Shown one piece after another: positions 11,203 to 22,300 of a stretch of DNA of 32,304 nucleotides. The stretch lies in assembly GCA_003254885.1 (NCBI GenBank), contig QANT01007459.1, positions 1 to 32,304 of the forward strand. Reading direction: 5' to 3'. The position numbers and the translations under genes are program-made. How positions within the stretch are numbered: position 1 is the first letter of the stretch; each line of letters opens with the position of its first letter. The notes beneath the pieces were generated by a model that did not search any database, was not told where the DNA came from, and was given only the letters and a program-made list of their open reading frames with translations. The stretch is from Purshia tridentata. Lineage: Eukaryota > Streptophyta > Magnoliopsida > Rosales > Rosaceae.

Positions 11203-13270
11203 CTGGCAAAACACAGAAGTGGGATATTCATTCTCACACGTTTTCATATTAATATGGTTTTCAAACTATACAAGTCTCAAAATAAGTAATCACTTTTTTA
11301 CTTTTAAGCAATCACTTTCAAAGTGAATATTATCGAAAAGCTTTCTTCAGGAGATACAGTAGTGTCAAGGTTGTAACCTTGATTACTCAAATATAGAAAT
11401 GTCATCACCTTAGGTCACACTGTTAGATATAATGGCCCATGTTTCACGTCTAATGTTCATAAACCACATAAATGAGATATTTTGAGTCACCATAGACAGC
11501 CCCAGATACGGGCCACAAAGATTCAGGTCTCTACCCACCCAAAATCACAGAAACATAAAGAATTTGATAAACTATCAAAGCGTATGTATGCAATGCGTGA
11601 AGGGTGAAAAGAATCAGCACATGTACAAAACATATATCTGCCTTGAGCTCAGTCTCGACAACCAGAAACGATACTTAGGAACATACAAATTACAATATAC
11701 CAAGACTCTGACCTGAAAATATGTTTGTCAATGAACCTACACAGTTTCTTCCAATACACTCTCCCATACGCTAGCTATCCAAAAACAAAAAAAAAACTGT
11801 CTTCGCAAACTTTCTGCTCTAGATAACCAAATGAAAATGAAGACCTCTGCTGTAAATTCATTAAGAAACCAATAAAATTAACTAAAGGACAGCATCACAC
11901 CTATTAATATCTCCATGTCCCCATTTCACTTTTTCCACCATCAAAGTTTAAAGTTTTTCTAGCTTGCAATGGAGTATTGGGTTTCGTTACCTTAATGTTC
12001 TGGGTTTCCAGTGGAAGATTATAATAAAGTCCGACCTCATTCTTTGAATTAAAATCAATATGTTGTGGGAATTAGATAATCATTACATCCAAAAAACTTA
12101 AATTATTAGAGAATATATCAACGATACATATCAATTTGATATTTTTTTCCATCACGGTTGCATTGCATGTGTGACAAAACTACTATACAACTTACGAACC
12201 AACTAAAGAATGAAAATTGAAAGTTTTGAACTCAGAACAGAACGGTTATAAGTCACCATGCAAGACAATCAAGCCCTACGACTCTGAATGTAAATTGGCT
12301 AGAAGCCTAGAACGGAACGCCCTATTACGCCAAAAGTTTGTTCTGCCCCAATAAATAAAAGTGAAGGAATTAATGCTTTCAGCGTTAGATTAGGGCTGTA
12401 GATAAGATTGTGATGGAAAGTGAGGCCCATAAACCATCCCATCACAGTGCAGAAACCCACATTTTTAAACCCCACACCAAAAAGATAATTATAAAGAATC
12501 TGTCACAATGATATTTAATATTTGAGGGTGTGTCACTGTGTCCTCCCAGTTAGGTACAACAATTTCCCACTCCGTGATTTTAGCATAAATCACGGAACGA
12601 GTGGACTAATCAGATTATGGTATCCTAAATGATTATGTATTTATGTGCAATATTTGGGTACATTTCTACAGTCATTTACGTACATCTGATTATTCTGCTA
12701 TCTGATTCCAATCAAACCTAACCATTTTCTTTTTAAAAATGGAAAACAGTTTTCAGATTCTATATCAAACGGGTCCTTAATTTTTCTTATATGTTGGTAT
12801 CATACAAGAAGATTGGAGTTTTTAGGCAAAATGGGAGAATGTTTCCTGTGGTAACATAGTGTATAAAACGTAAGGGTGGGACAATCTCTAATATAATATA
12901 AAACGTAAGGGTTGGACTACTTTTTTTACCCATATCTAAAATTAATGTCTGGGACCTGAGTTATGTGGTGAACCATGCAGAAATAATTACATTCAATTTG
13001 CCTCTGTTCCCATCAGCATGGTCATCAATCACAAAAGGACAAAAAATCCTTTAGGACCAGTTATCGTTTTTATATGTTATATAGAGATCGACAGACAATT
13101 GAGGAAGAAGTAAACAGTCAATAAAAGACAGGTAATGGCTCCAACAATACACTGACATAAAAGACACTGGATTACAAACACACCTAAGACCTAACTTGCA
13201 ACCAATCATGTAACTTATAGGTCACAAGGTACCTCAAGCAGTTAAACAAAAATAACCAAGAGATTGTTTA
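11203..13270. other. Intergenic, no gene seen
   Basis: No ORF of note on either strand. It contains a diverged copy of an upstream block (11886-11926), a perfect 10-base-stem hairpin (12571-12596) and two copies of a 21-base unit starting TATAAAACGTAAGGGT (12862-12882 and 12897-12917). GTTTGAT-like sequence near 12760-12775 resembles ends of plant MITEs, but no matching second terminus was found. Confidence 0.5.
12567..12604. repeat. Hairpin, possible MITE remnant
   Basis: TCCGTGATTT (12571-12580) and AAATCACGGA (12587-12596) form a perfect 10-base stem with a six-base loop. CCAC (12567-12570) and GTGG (12601-12604) extend it after a bulge. It could be an inverted-repeat end of a small transposon or chance structure. 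There is no gene beside it for which it would serve as a terminator. Confidence 0.5.
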
Positions 13271-13272
13271 GG

Positions 13273-13293
13273 CTCTCTCTTTCTCTCTCTCTC
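13273..13293. repeat. CT-rich leader tract
   Basis: CT microsatellite with one TTT interruption, about 200 bases before the start codon of the TRM-like gene. Such tracts are common in plant core promoters and 5' UTRs, so it may mark the promoter or leader of that gene. Confidence 0.6.
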
Positions 13294-13483
13294 ACCTTAA
13301 TAAATACCCAATCTTAACTTCCTTCTCTGTTCTGCTTCTGTTCAGTCCCAAACATGACACTCTTACAGATATTATTTGTCTGTCTCAATTTAATTCACCA
13401 GCAAACATCGCCATCTTTCCCTTCCTAATAACTTTTCAAATTTGCATCCTATATGTTCATTCTCATCAACACAGAATTTTCTA

Positions 13484-14808
13484 ATGGCTTCCACAATGCC
13501 TAAACCAGTAAAGCATCTTGGAGAGCTCCTCCAAGAGGAACAAGAACCATTTGTCCTAGAAGTTTACCTATTTGAAAGAGGGTATTGCTTGAATCCAAAT
13601 AGAGAGGGTAGCAATTCAAGCAAGACTTTAAAAAGATCATCCAGTTGTGGCCTAACTAAGAGCAAAAAGGATACTCATAGATGCTCCAAGATACTGAGGT
13701 CTCTGTACAACAAGCTTGTTCTCAAAAACTGTGGCCCAATCAATTATAAGAGTTCTGAGAAAGAAGAGGCTGAGAAGCGGAGAAATGACCAAGAAATTGG
13801 AGAATCAGATAGATTTTCCTCTGCTAGCAGCAGGACACAGTATGATTCATGCACTGATGAGGATAAAGATGAAGAAGCCCCAGTCTCATTCCAAAATGAT
13901 CATGCCTCAGACACTCTTCAATCTTCACAACTCTGCAATATGAAAGAGAGAAAGGTAGAAACACCACTTTCCACATAAACCCATTCAATATATCTTTTCA
14001 TGCAACAACTTGATATTGATTAATTGTTTGGAAGGATATATACCAAGTTTCAATCTCCAGAAAATTGTTGATTTGATTTGGTTGCTAACAAAGCCAACAG
14101 GCTGCTACAGATAGAAGGGCTCAATGGAGAGTCATCGAAGACTCACTGTAAGCAAAACACCCCAATTTCAGTACTAGAAGATATACGACCTTCCCATGCA
14201 GGTTTCAATCTCTTTCTCTCTGACTACAATGAATTTAACAATAAGCTTGTACTGTGTGCAATCTTATATCCTTGTCCGTGTGCGTGTGCTCTTTTGGCTA
14301 AACAGTGAAACTACAAGCCATGTCAAGAGAAGAGGACTCAATATTGTCAGCTTCTCTATGGGAACTACTTTTCTACCCTGCATTAGAGAAGTCAAGAGGG
14401 TCTGGAGTTTCAGAAATGTTAGAGCCTGTCAGGTCTAATGACCCTAATCCTTCACCTCACTTTGCAAAATCCAAAAGGATGTTGCAGCAGACAAGGCAGC
14501 TTCTGTTTGATTGTGTGAGAGAGATGACTGAAACTCATGCAAAGAAAGAGAAAGCGCAGCAGCATCACTACAAGACATTCATGGGGACAGAAGAGCTCGG
14601 AAAGCTGATTTATGAGAAATTGGGGACATGGGGTCAACAGGCTGGAGACGAAGCCAACATCAATTTTCTGTTAGATTTGGACTTTTTGGGTTCAGCTGAA
14701 GAATGGAATTATAATTACCAGGAAATGAGGGAAGTTGGTTCCGAAATTGGAGACGCCATTTTAGAAGAGATGATCAAAGAAATTGTAGCTCAAAGCACTT
14801 GTCTCTGA
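13484..14808 (+). CDS. DUF4378-like, TRM-like protein of unknown function
   Basis: Three exons, 13484-13954, 14111-14201 and 14306-14808, with GT-AG introns in phases 0 and 1, give 354 aa. Near the N-terminus KHLGELLQEEQEPFVLEVYL is a conserved-looking motif. It is followed by a Ser/Lys-rich stretch, then an acidic segment. Exon 2 carries TPISVLED, like the P-[IV]-SVLE motif of this family. The C-terminus EIGDAILEEMIKEIV matches the end of DUF4378. The combination resembles the short TON1-recruiting-motif (TRM) proteins around Arabidopsis TRM27/TRM28, some of which bind microtubules and help order cortical arrays. Exon 3 carries most of the conserved C-terminus. The start is the first in-frame ATG of the exon; a second ATG four codons later is possible. 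The gene model is strong, the family moderately sure, and the exact TRM subgroup is from memory. Confidence 0.82.
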
Positions 14809-15157
14809 TACCAAAGTTAGTTGAGCTAATTGAATTCTACACAGCAACCTCATGGCTCCTCAGTCACTCTTGTGCATGTCATCTCTGCTATTTCTTCCCA
14901 TCTTCATAACTTCTAGTTTGCATTGTTCCTTTAGTATAAAATAAGGTTAATCAATATTCTTGACCCATATAAGTTCAATATTAGTGCTCCACTTAACATA
15001 TCTGCTAAAACTGGAAGAAATTATGTGGCCAAAAAAAAAAACTGGAATAAATTAATCTCTCAATCTCTGCGAATTTGCCTTTCCTAGCTACCCATTCCCA
15101 CAGCTTGGGCGCATGTCACGAAGTTCAAAAGTGCACATTTGATAACTGGACGACATG
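14809..15157. other. 3' flank of the TRM-like gene, no gene seen
   Basis: AT-rich sequence that should include the 3' UTR and polyadenylation site of the gene ending at 14808. Nothing else was recognised. Confidence 0.5.
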
Positions 15158-15404
15158 CCATGAAATGTCGCATATCAATATTGAATACAGTCCATACTTA
15201 ATTGAAATGGAACCCACTCGTATTTGTGGGTCCCATATTCATTAAAGAGGCAGCACTTCTTTTTCGTACTTAAAAATAAAATAAAACCTAGCATCTACTC
15301 GGGTATAAATTTGGCTAATGTAGACATTTGAACAACCAGCAGAGACATTTAGAATGATAAATTATTGTTCTGTGCCTCGTCATCTCGATGGCCTTTACAT
15401 TTAG
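15158..15404. repeat. Direct repeat, copy 1 (longer)
   Basis: A 247-base block that recurs at 15618-15821. Both copies begin CCATGAAATGTCGCATATC and end TTTACATTTAG. Only about three substitutions were counted over the shared part. Copy 1 has about 43 bases missing from copy 2, including a short hairpin (ACCCAC ... GTGGGT) near 15211-15230. The low divergence points to a recent duplication. Confidence 0.9.
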
Positions 15405-15617
15405 GCCTCGTTTGGTATATAGAATTGGATTGAAAAGGATAAATAGTAAATTCATGTGTATTTAAGGAAAAAGATAGAGTGTTTTTCTAACTTAAAAGGA
15501 AGAGGAGAGAAAGAATATGGCTTAGCTACAAAAAAAAATGTTATCCTTACTAATTCCCACCATTTTGAAGGGATTGGAAAAGATAAGTTTTCTTCATAAT
15601 TTATCTATTTTATTCTA
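15405..15617. other. Spacer between the two direct-repeat copies
   Basis: About 213 bases starting GCCTCGTTTGGTATATAG. The GCCTCGTTTGGTA start resembles terminal sequence of plant MITEs, but no inverted match occurs at the other end, so an intact element is not supported. No ORF. Confidence 0.35.
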
Positions 15618-15821
15618 CCATGAAATGTCGCATATCAATATTGAATACAGTCTATTCATTAAAGAGGCAGCACTTCTTTTTCGTACTTACAAATAAAATA
15701 AAACCTAGCATCTACTCGGGTAAAAATTTGGCTAATGTAGACATTTGAACAACCAGCAGAGACATTTAGAATGATAAATTATTGTACTGTGCCTCGTCAT
15801 CTCGATGGCCTTTACATTTAG
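15618..15821. repeat. Direct repeat, copy 2 (internally deleted)
   Basis: A 204-base near-copy of 15158-15404 in the same orientation, lacking about 43 bases after GAATACAGTC. The differences seen include an A/C change in the GTACTTA(A/C)AAATAAA stretch, a T/A in GGGTA(T/A)AAATTT and a T/A in ATTGT(T/A)CTG. Confidence 0.9.
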
Positions 15822-16371
15822 TGTGTTAAATGTGAATGTCAAAGTCAATTTTGGTTGAAAAGTCCGAAAAGTCCCGTGAGCCCTGCGCATGAAATCCACG
15901 CAACGCGAGAAAGAAATGATAGGGTAAAATCATGGCGGGGTTCAGCCGGTATAAAAACTTCTTACTGGTACAAACAATGAAGTCCAGCCTGTATTGAAAA
16001 AATAAATTTGAAAAATAAAAGAAGGCCAGACACAGTTGGATCATACTAGACATTCAATTGAAAGTAACAACTGAAATGAAAGTTGGCTTTCTAATCGATC
16101 CTTTAAATTTTCATAGAAATGGTTATCAGCCCAAAAACCCTAGATATCCAGTCATCTTTTAACACCCACCTAGACAAGGAAATCAATATAATTTTAAGCA
16201 TATCAATTCTATATTCAGAATTAACCGCAGCATTGTATCATCTATCAAATTTCCCACATGTATAACCATGAGTTGACTGCTACAAAAAAATTTGGTTATA
16301 TTTGGAATGTTTAAACCGTGAAATCCTTCTCACAGTGCCACAAATCTCAGCAAATCTGTAAAGATAGAACA
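15822..16371. other. Intergenic and PRP40A 3' flank
   Basis: No gene. The right part should hold the 3' UTR of the minus-strand PRP40A gene, whose stop codon is at 16372-16374. The TRM-like gene and PRP40A are convergent, so their terminators share the 14809-16371 interval. Confidence 0.5.
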
Positions 16372-19300
16372 TCAGGACTGCTGCTGCTGCTGCTGAATTT
16401 CCCCATCTTCACCAAGCTCCCCATCTTCAAGTTCATCATGTCCACCATTTCTACGGGAACCATCCCGATGCTCTCTCTTATGTCTTCTATGCCGACTTTC
16501 ACTGTCAGATTCAGGTGTATATGCATGCTACCACAAAACACCAGGAAAATAATCACACATCATTTATCTAGACATAGCGCTCCATAATATATCAGAAAAG
16601 AAGTTCACATACTTTTCTTGATTTTTTGCGGTCACTACTATGTCTTCGTTTCTTAGACTCCTCTTTCTCATCCTTATCAGAACCCACATCATCAATCGAA
16701 CTTTGATGCCGCTTCCGGTGCTTTCTATCTTTTTCTTTCTCTCTTTTCTTATCTTCTTTGTGGCCATGACTGTCAGTTATGTCTACATTTTCACTATCTG
16801 TTTCATCCTTCTTAGATCGTTCCTTCCCCTTTTCTTTTTCACGTTCTCTCTCCTTCTCCTTTCTCTCTTTATCCTTCCGTTTCTCTTTCTCCTCTCTTTC
16901 TTTCTCTTTTTTTGCCTGAAAAGAATTAGATCGTACAAAACTGCTAAATTCTAATTTCTACACATTATATTATCAGGAAATAAACAAACCACAATGACAC
17001 CAAAAATTTATAAATGTACATAAAATCCATACCTTTTCGTCCTCACGCTTGCGTTCTTTCTCCTTAGCCTTCTCCAGCAAATTTGTAATATATTCCTCAA
17101 AAATTTCCTGACCAAAGTTCTCCTCCCCGAGTGATCTGAAAATCAAGTAAAAAATAATTTACAGACAGGAAAAACAAATCAGAAAAAAAAAAGTCTCCGA
17201 GGAAAGGGCATGGTAAAATATCAACGAAAAGCATATAAAAAGAATTTAGTAGTGATCATTAGAAAAACCTGTATTCTGGGGCCTCCTCAAAAAGGTGTTT
17301 GCAATCTTCCCAAGTAGAAGCAACGGTTATTTCCTACAAGGCAGCAGAACATAGGAAGGTTAATACAATCTCTAGGGTCACATAATGTAATACCTCTCCA
17401 TAAGAATGCCGCCACACCTTGAACATGTGCAATAGCTTATTGAAGTCATCGGCAAGTCGTTGACGCTTCTTTGCTTCTTTCTCCTCCTTCTCCTTGGCTC
17501 TCTCTAGTAACTCCTCATATACAAGCTTCAAAGAAGTAGAAGTATTAGCAGACTCTCAAGTATACACATCATGCACATGTAAACACTATTATACTTGGTA
17601 TCTATAGCATGTTATGAAGAGAAACCAAAACAAAGTTGATCCTTGCATACACAAACCAATTTTATTTGCTTGAGGAGGCGAGAACAATATTCCGGCAACC
17701 AATACAATAAGACAACTCACTCAAATTTTACAGACCACTTTAAATATGCAAATGACAAAATTTCCACTTTAAAGCCAGCAACAGACAATATCGAGAAGGA
17801 CAAAAGTGAAATTTAGGAAGGTTACCTTTAAGTTAATGTCTGATATTGATGGGGAGCCAATATCTTCCAAGATAGGAACCTTAAATTCTTCGAATGTCCA
17901 TGTGGAAGTCATGGTAACCTGGGGAAAAAATTGATTTGACATTTAACAAGTTTGTAAAAATTCAAGGGCCAGTTCATAACATCCTACCTTCCCTAACTTC
18001 ATTGCATCCTTTATCCGAGCTTTATCTTCATGATACTGTCCATAAGAAAAAGAACAATGTCAGACATATAGAGTCATCTGCATTGCAGGATCTAACTACC
18101 TCAGGCCAACAATAGTGCCTGGTACATTGACATCAACATTGGTATAAGAAGCGAAGAAACACACCTCTTTCTCTAATTCTTCAGCCACATCCTCAAACAA
18201 ATCTTTTGGAGTTGAACCGGAGATGTTTGATGCAACATCTTGATACTGAGGCAGGTCTTTAACCTACAATCCAAAGACAACAGCACTTACCAAAAGAACT
18301 TCTGATCCAGACGCATGCCCATTCATTTGTCTTATAATTTACTACTTCATATATTATCTCTACAACAATTTAAGGTTGAGTACCTTCAAACAGTAATCAC
18401 GCCAGTGAGTTTTAGCTGTAAGAGTGCCAGCAGCAACATGTTCTTCCATCAGCTTGCGAAACTCATCACGGTTTTTCCTCTCAACCCGCCTCAATTGTTC
18501 CTTAAATTTAATGAGACAAAGATAAGAACATGAAAATAGAAGAAAAACAAAATGTCATTGATATGAAATATACCTTCTGCATCTTCTTTTGCTCCTCTTC
18601 CTCCTTCTCAAGGTCACGAATATAGTCCTGCCACAAAAATACCATCAGACAGTTCATGGATACATGAATACGACCAATCTCTAAAAGATTATGTGATCTA
18701 CCTGGAAAATGAGCAACCGGTCCATCTTTTCAAGACGCAAGCATCTCTCATCATCCTCTAAGCGATCTTGAACTTTCCGCCACTGGCTGTTCACCTGCGA
18801 ATGAACAAAAATCATGACAAAAGATTGTAAATAAAAGAAATCACAATAAAATCTACATACAAATTCATTTTACAAGTGTTACCTTGATAAAGTCGCAAGA
18901 TTCCAGAAATTTCCTGTACTCTGCTATATTCCGCCTATGATCTTCAGCAGCCTTTTCTTTTTCCTGCATATAAATATCACAACCTTATTTCACAATATAA
19001 AACCTACATATGGATGCATTTCAAAAATGGAAAATGAAATTGCAGATTGTTACCTTCCTCTCAAGTTCCACAATGTAGCTCTCATACAGATCTTCCCGGT
19101 CTCTAGCACGTTCAACAGCCTTGAATCGTTCATCATTTTCAAAGATACTCACAGCTTTGCTGATCAATCAAATACATCGATTAGAACATCTAAAATTTTG
19201 CATGCTTGAAAATCATAAATTAATGTATGAAAAGACTAAATTCAAAATCCAACTATTCATCTACAGGGATAGGAGTATACCTCCATCTGGTTGATGATGT

Positions 19301-22300
19301 GAGTTCCTTGTACTCCTAAAAAAATATCAAAAAAAAAAAAATTTTCATGAACATCAAGGTATAAAAAATTATAAAATTAATATCCAAAAAGGAAGCAACA
19401 TACTTCCAACATTTTTGTGAATTCTTCCCGAGCTCTTTTCTGCTTCATGCGCCTCTCTTCATTCTCCAGTTTTCTCCTTTGACCCAAGTACTATATTGTA
19501 ATACATCCAATTAGTTTGAGGTCAGAGCAAGATGGAAAAGCTATTGATAAAATCTTAAAATTTAAGCAGAGGGTCAATCATTTAAACACACGTAAAGCAG
19601 TTTAAGACATCATAAAAAATTTTACCTCATTAAATGCTTGCTTCCGCTCGCCCAGTGTTTTTAAAGCACCATATCTTTTATCATTAATTATCTCTCTCAT
19701 TGTCTGATGCAAACAATTCAAAAACTATGTCAACTTCTTTAATAATATAAGGTGGTGATAATAAAAATGGAAAAGTCATGCTACCTGTTCCCAAGTCCAA
19801 TCAGATTGGACATTTACAGCTTCCAGAAGTGCTTTGAATGCATTTTTTGCCTCCTAAAACAGAACACGTTACAAAATTATTAGAAAAACAAAAAGACGCA
19901 AGAACGAAACAAATTGGAGAGACAAGAAATCAAAGGTCAGTACCAGCTTATTGGCATACACCAACGGTTCGTCATCAAGTGGTTTCTCCTCTGAAGGAGT
20001 CACATTGACTTTTCCAGCAACTGCCATTCCCTTTTTCGCTTCCTGACAGAGAGAACTCTCAGAAAATAAGATTAAGCATTTGTTCTTGATAATTTCATTC
20101 TTCACATACAAGAAGGTAAGTTCATTTGCAATAGGGAGTAGCTGAAATTGAATTGACCTTGCTTTAAACAACAATTTGAAACAGGTAAAAGAATTGCTAT
20201 GAAGTAAGCCTTAAGATCAAATTCATGCTTTCTAGAAAAGACGAAATTATGTTCATTTTTCCACATACAACCAGACAATTTAGGGACTCAATTGAACTTT
20301 CCTGGCCCATTTTAGCACATCCACAACAGCCATTAGATTTAATTAAAAAATAAAAAATAAAAATAAAACGTTACCTCAAGATCTTGAGTAAAAGCTCCAT
20401 CTACTGAACTTGCAATGTCTTGAGACGCTAGATTTTCAGAAGTACTCCTGTAATTTTCCAGGACACACAAGACCACTTTAAACTAGAACACCATAATCCG
20501 AATCATAAAAGGATCAATAGAAAGTAGAAATTAAAGCATCTAAGGAAACCCTTACACTGGTTTTGTATTGGTATTGACCAAAGTAGGAGGAACTCCGGTA
20601 CTCCCTGAAATAGAAGCAGGCAGTGGAGTCACAGTCACCGCAGGAGATTGAACTCCAATGGCACTGGTTGTTATGGAAGACTGCACACCAGGAGCAACTG
20701 ATGATCCAGAAGGTGCAATAGGGGAAGGATTAGAAAAAGAAGAGACAGGTGTAACTGCAACTGGGCTTGATACCATCCCAGGTAGGGATGAAGTGGGGTT
20801 GGGGCCAACTGAACTAGCTCTCATAGGTGTTTCAGCTGAAGCAACCGCAGAAGGGGCATGAGAATTCGAAATCATTTCTGATTGTGTTCCCTGGGTAAGT
20901 TCTCTTTGAGCCTGTTCTCGAGCCAGCTGGAAGCAAGTACTTCAGGATTAGGACTTTAATAAAAAAAGATGGAAAAAGAATAAACTAATACGCCAAGATA
21001 CAAAACCTTTAACTCCTCTGGAATTGTCCACTTAGATTCCCTTGTAACCTTGTTGTAATAATACCTGAACAAGCCACAACCAAATTAGTAGTTAGCATCG
21101 CCTGGTCCCCAAAATTATACAAACAAGTCCCATTGAGAGGCATATTGAGAAAAGAAAAAGGCATAGAAAATTAAATAGAAAGATAAAGATATGACGCACT
21201 TTTTCCCATCTTGAGAAGTATATTCCTTCCAAACAGTTGATGCATCGGCTCTCTATTACAGTGACAACAATTATTAAGTGAAAGATAGTCTCAGTCAAGT
21301 CTAAAGGATGTGATTATAAGTTTATAATAATGAGCAGTAATCAGGCAAAAAGAACAAGTTCACTACAAAAATCAACATTACAGAAGTTTTCTAAAATCAC
21401 CACCAACAACACCCNCCCCCCCCCCCCGGCGCCCGCGCGGTGTGAACAAAACCTTGGTTAGATGGTAACAACAATGAGAGAGAAATTTAAAGGACAAACA
21501 ATTAGAACTAAATATTCTATCAATCAGAGATCCATACATGTCTGTAAGTGAAGATGTCTGCCCTGCTGTGGCCAATTACACACAAGACAGGTGTATCAGA
21601 AAGCAAATGAATGAAGATTGAACCAAATTCTTATCACAGGCGAAAAATTAAAGAGAAAAGAAACTGGAGAACAATTCCAGCCAAATTCCATGCACCAGAT
21701 AGAGTTTTACAGGACTCTGGTTCCTTAACTAGTATGGCAAAGCAGCAGGGAGAGAACTCTGCCAAACTTGTTAACACCAGCAAGTACAAATAACAGTACC
21801 CAAAAGAAATCCTACCCTAGAAGCCTTAATTAAGCATACTGTTAGGCCTTCTTCACCTTAATGAAACCATGAAGTATTACTAGAATCCACAAAAGAATGA
21901 TAATCTAAGACACATACAAATAGGATCCACAAAGTACTTGTTAAATTGGGAACACCTAGTACCAGTGACATACATTTCATACCTCTGAAAGTAGCAAAAG
22001 AGCTCCTGTTGAAATAGCCTTTATCAACCATAGACAACAAAAATGTCATATACAACTAACAACTGCATGCAAAGATAGCTCTTAAAAAGAAAAAGAAATG
22101 ATAGTGTCCACTACATGGTACATTGCACAGGCACAAGAACACCTGTTATGAACAGCACCAGTGTGGGCATGTATCTCTGTCTGTGTGCGTGTGTGCGCAC
22201 ATAAGTGTACATGCAGATGTTACTCTATGTATGCAACAATGCATACAAGAGAGAGAGAGAGAGAGAGAGAGATGGGCTGTACATCTGTGTGTTTTTTCGT

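Noticed and set aside
15405..15617. Complete MITE between the direct repeats
   Set aside because: The left edge looks MITE-like, but no inverted terminal match or target-site duplication was found at the right edge.
16640..16954. Plus-strand hydrophobic 104-aa frame that looks like a membrane protein
   Set aside because: It is the antisense of the Lys/Glu-rich PRP40A exon (16613-16915); GAA/AAG codons read backwards give Phe/Leu/Ser runs.
20658..20861. Plus-strand acidic frame within PRP40A
   Set aside because: It is the antisense shadow of the Ser/Pro-rich linker exon 20556-20926.
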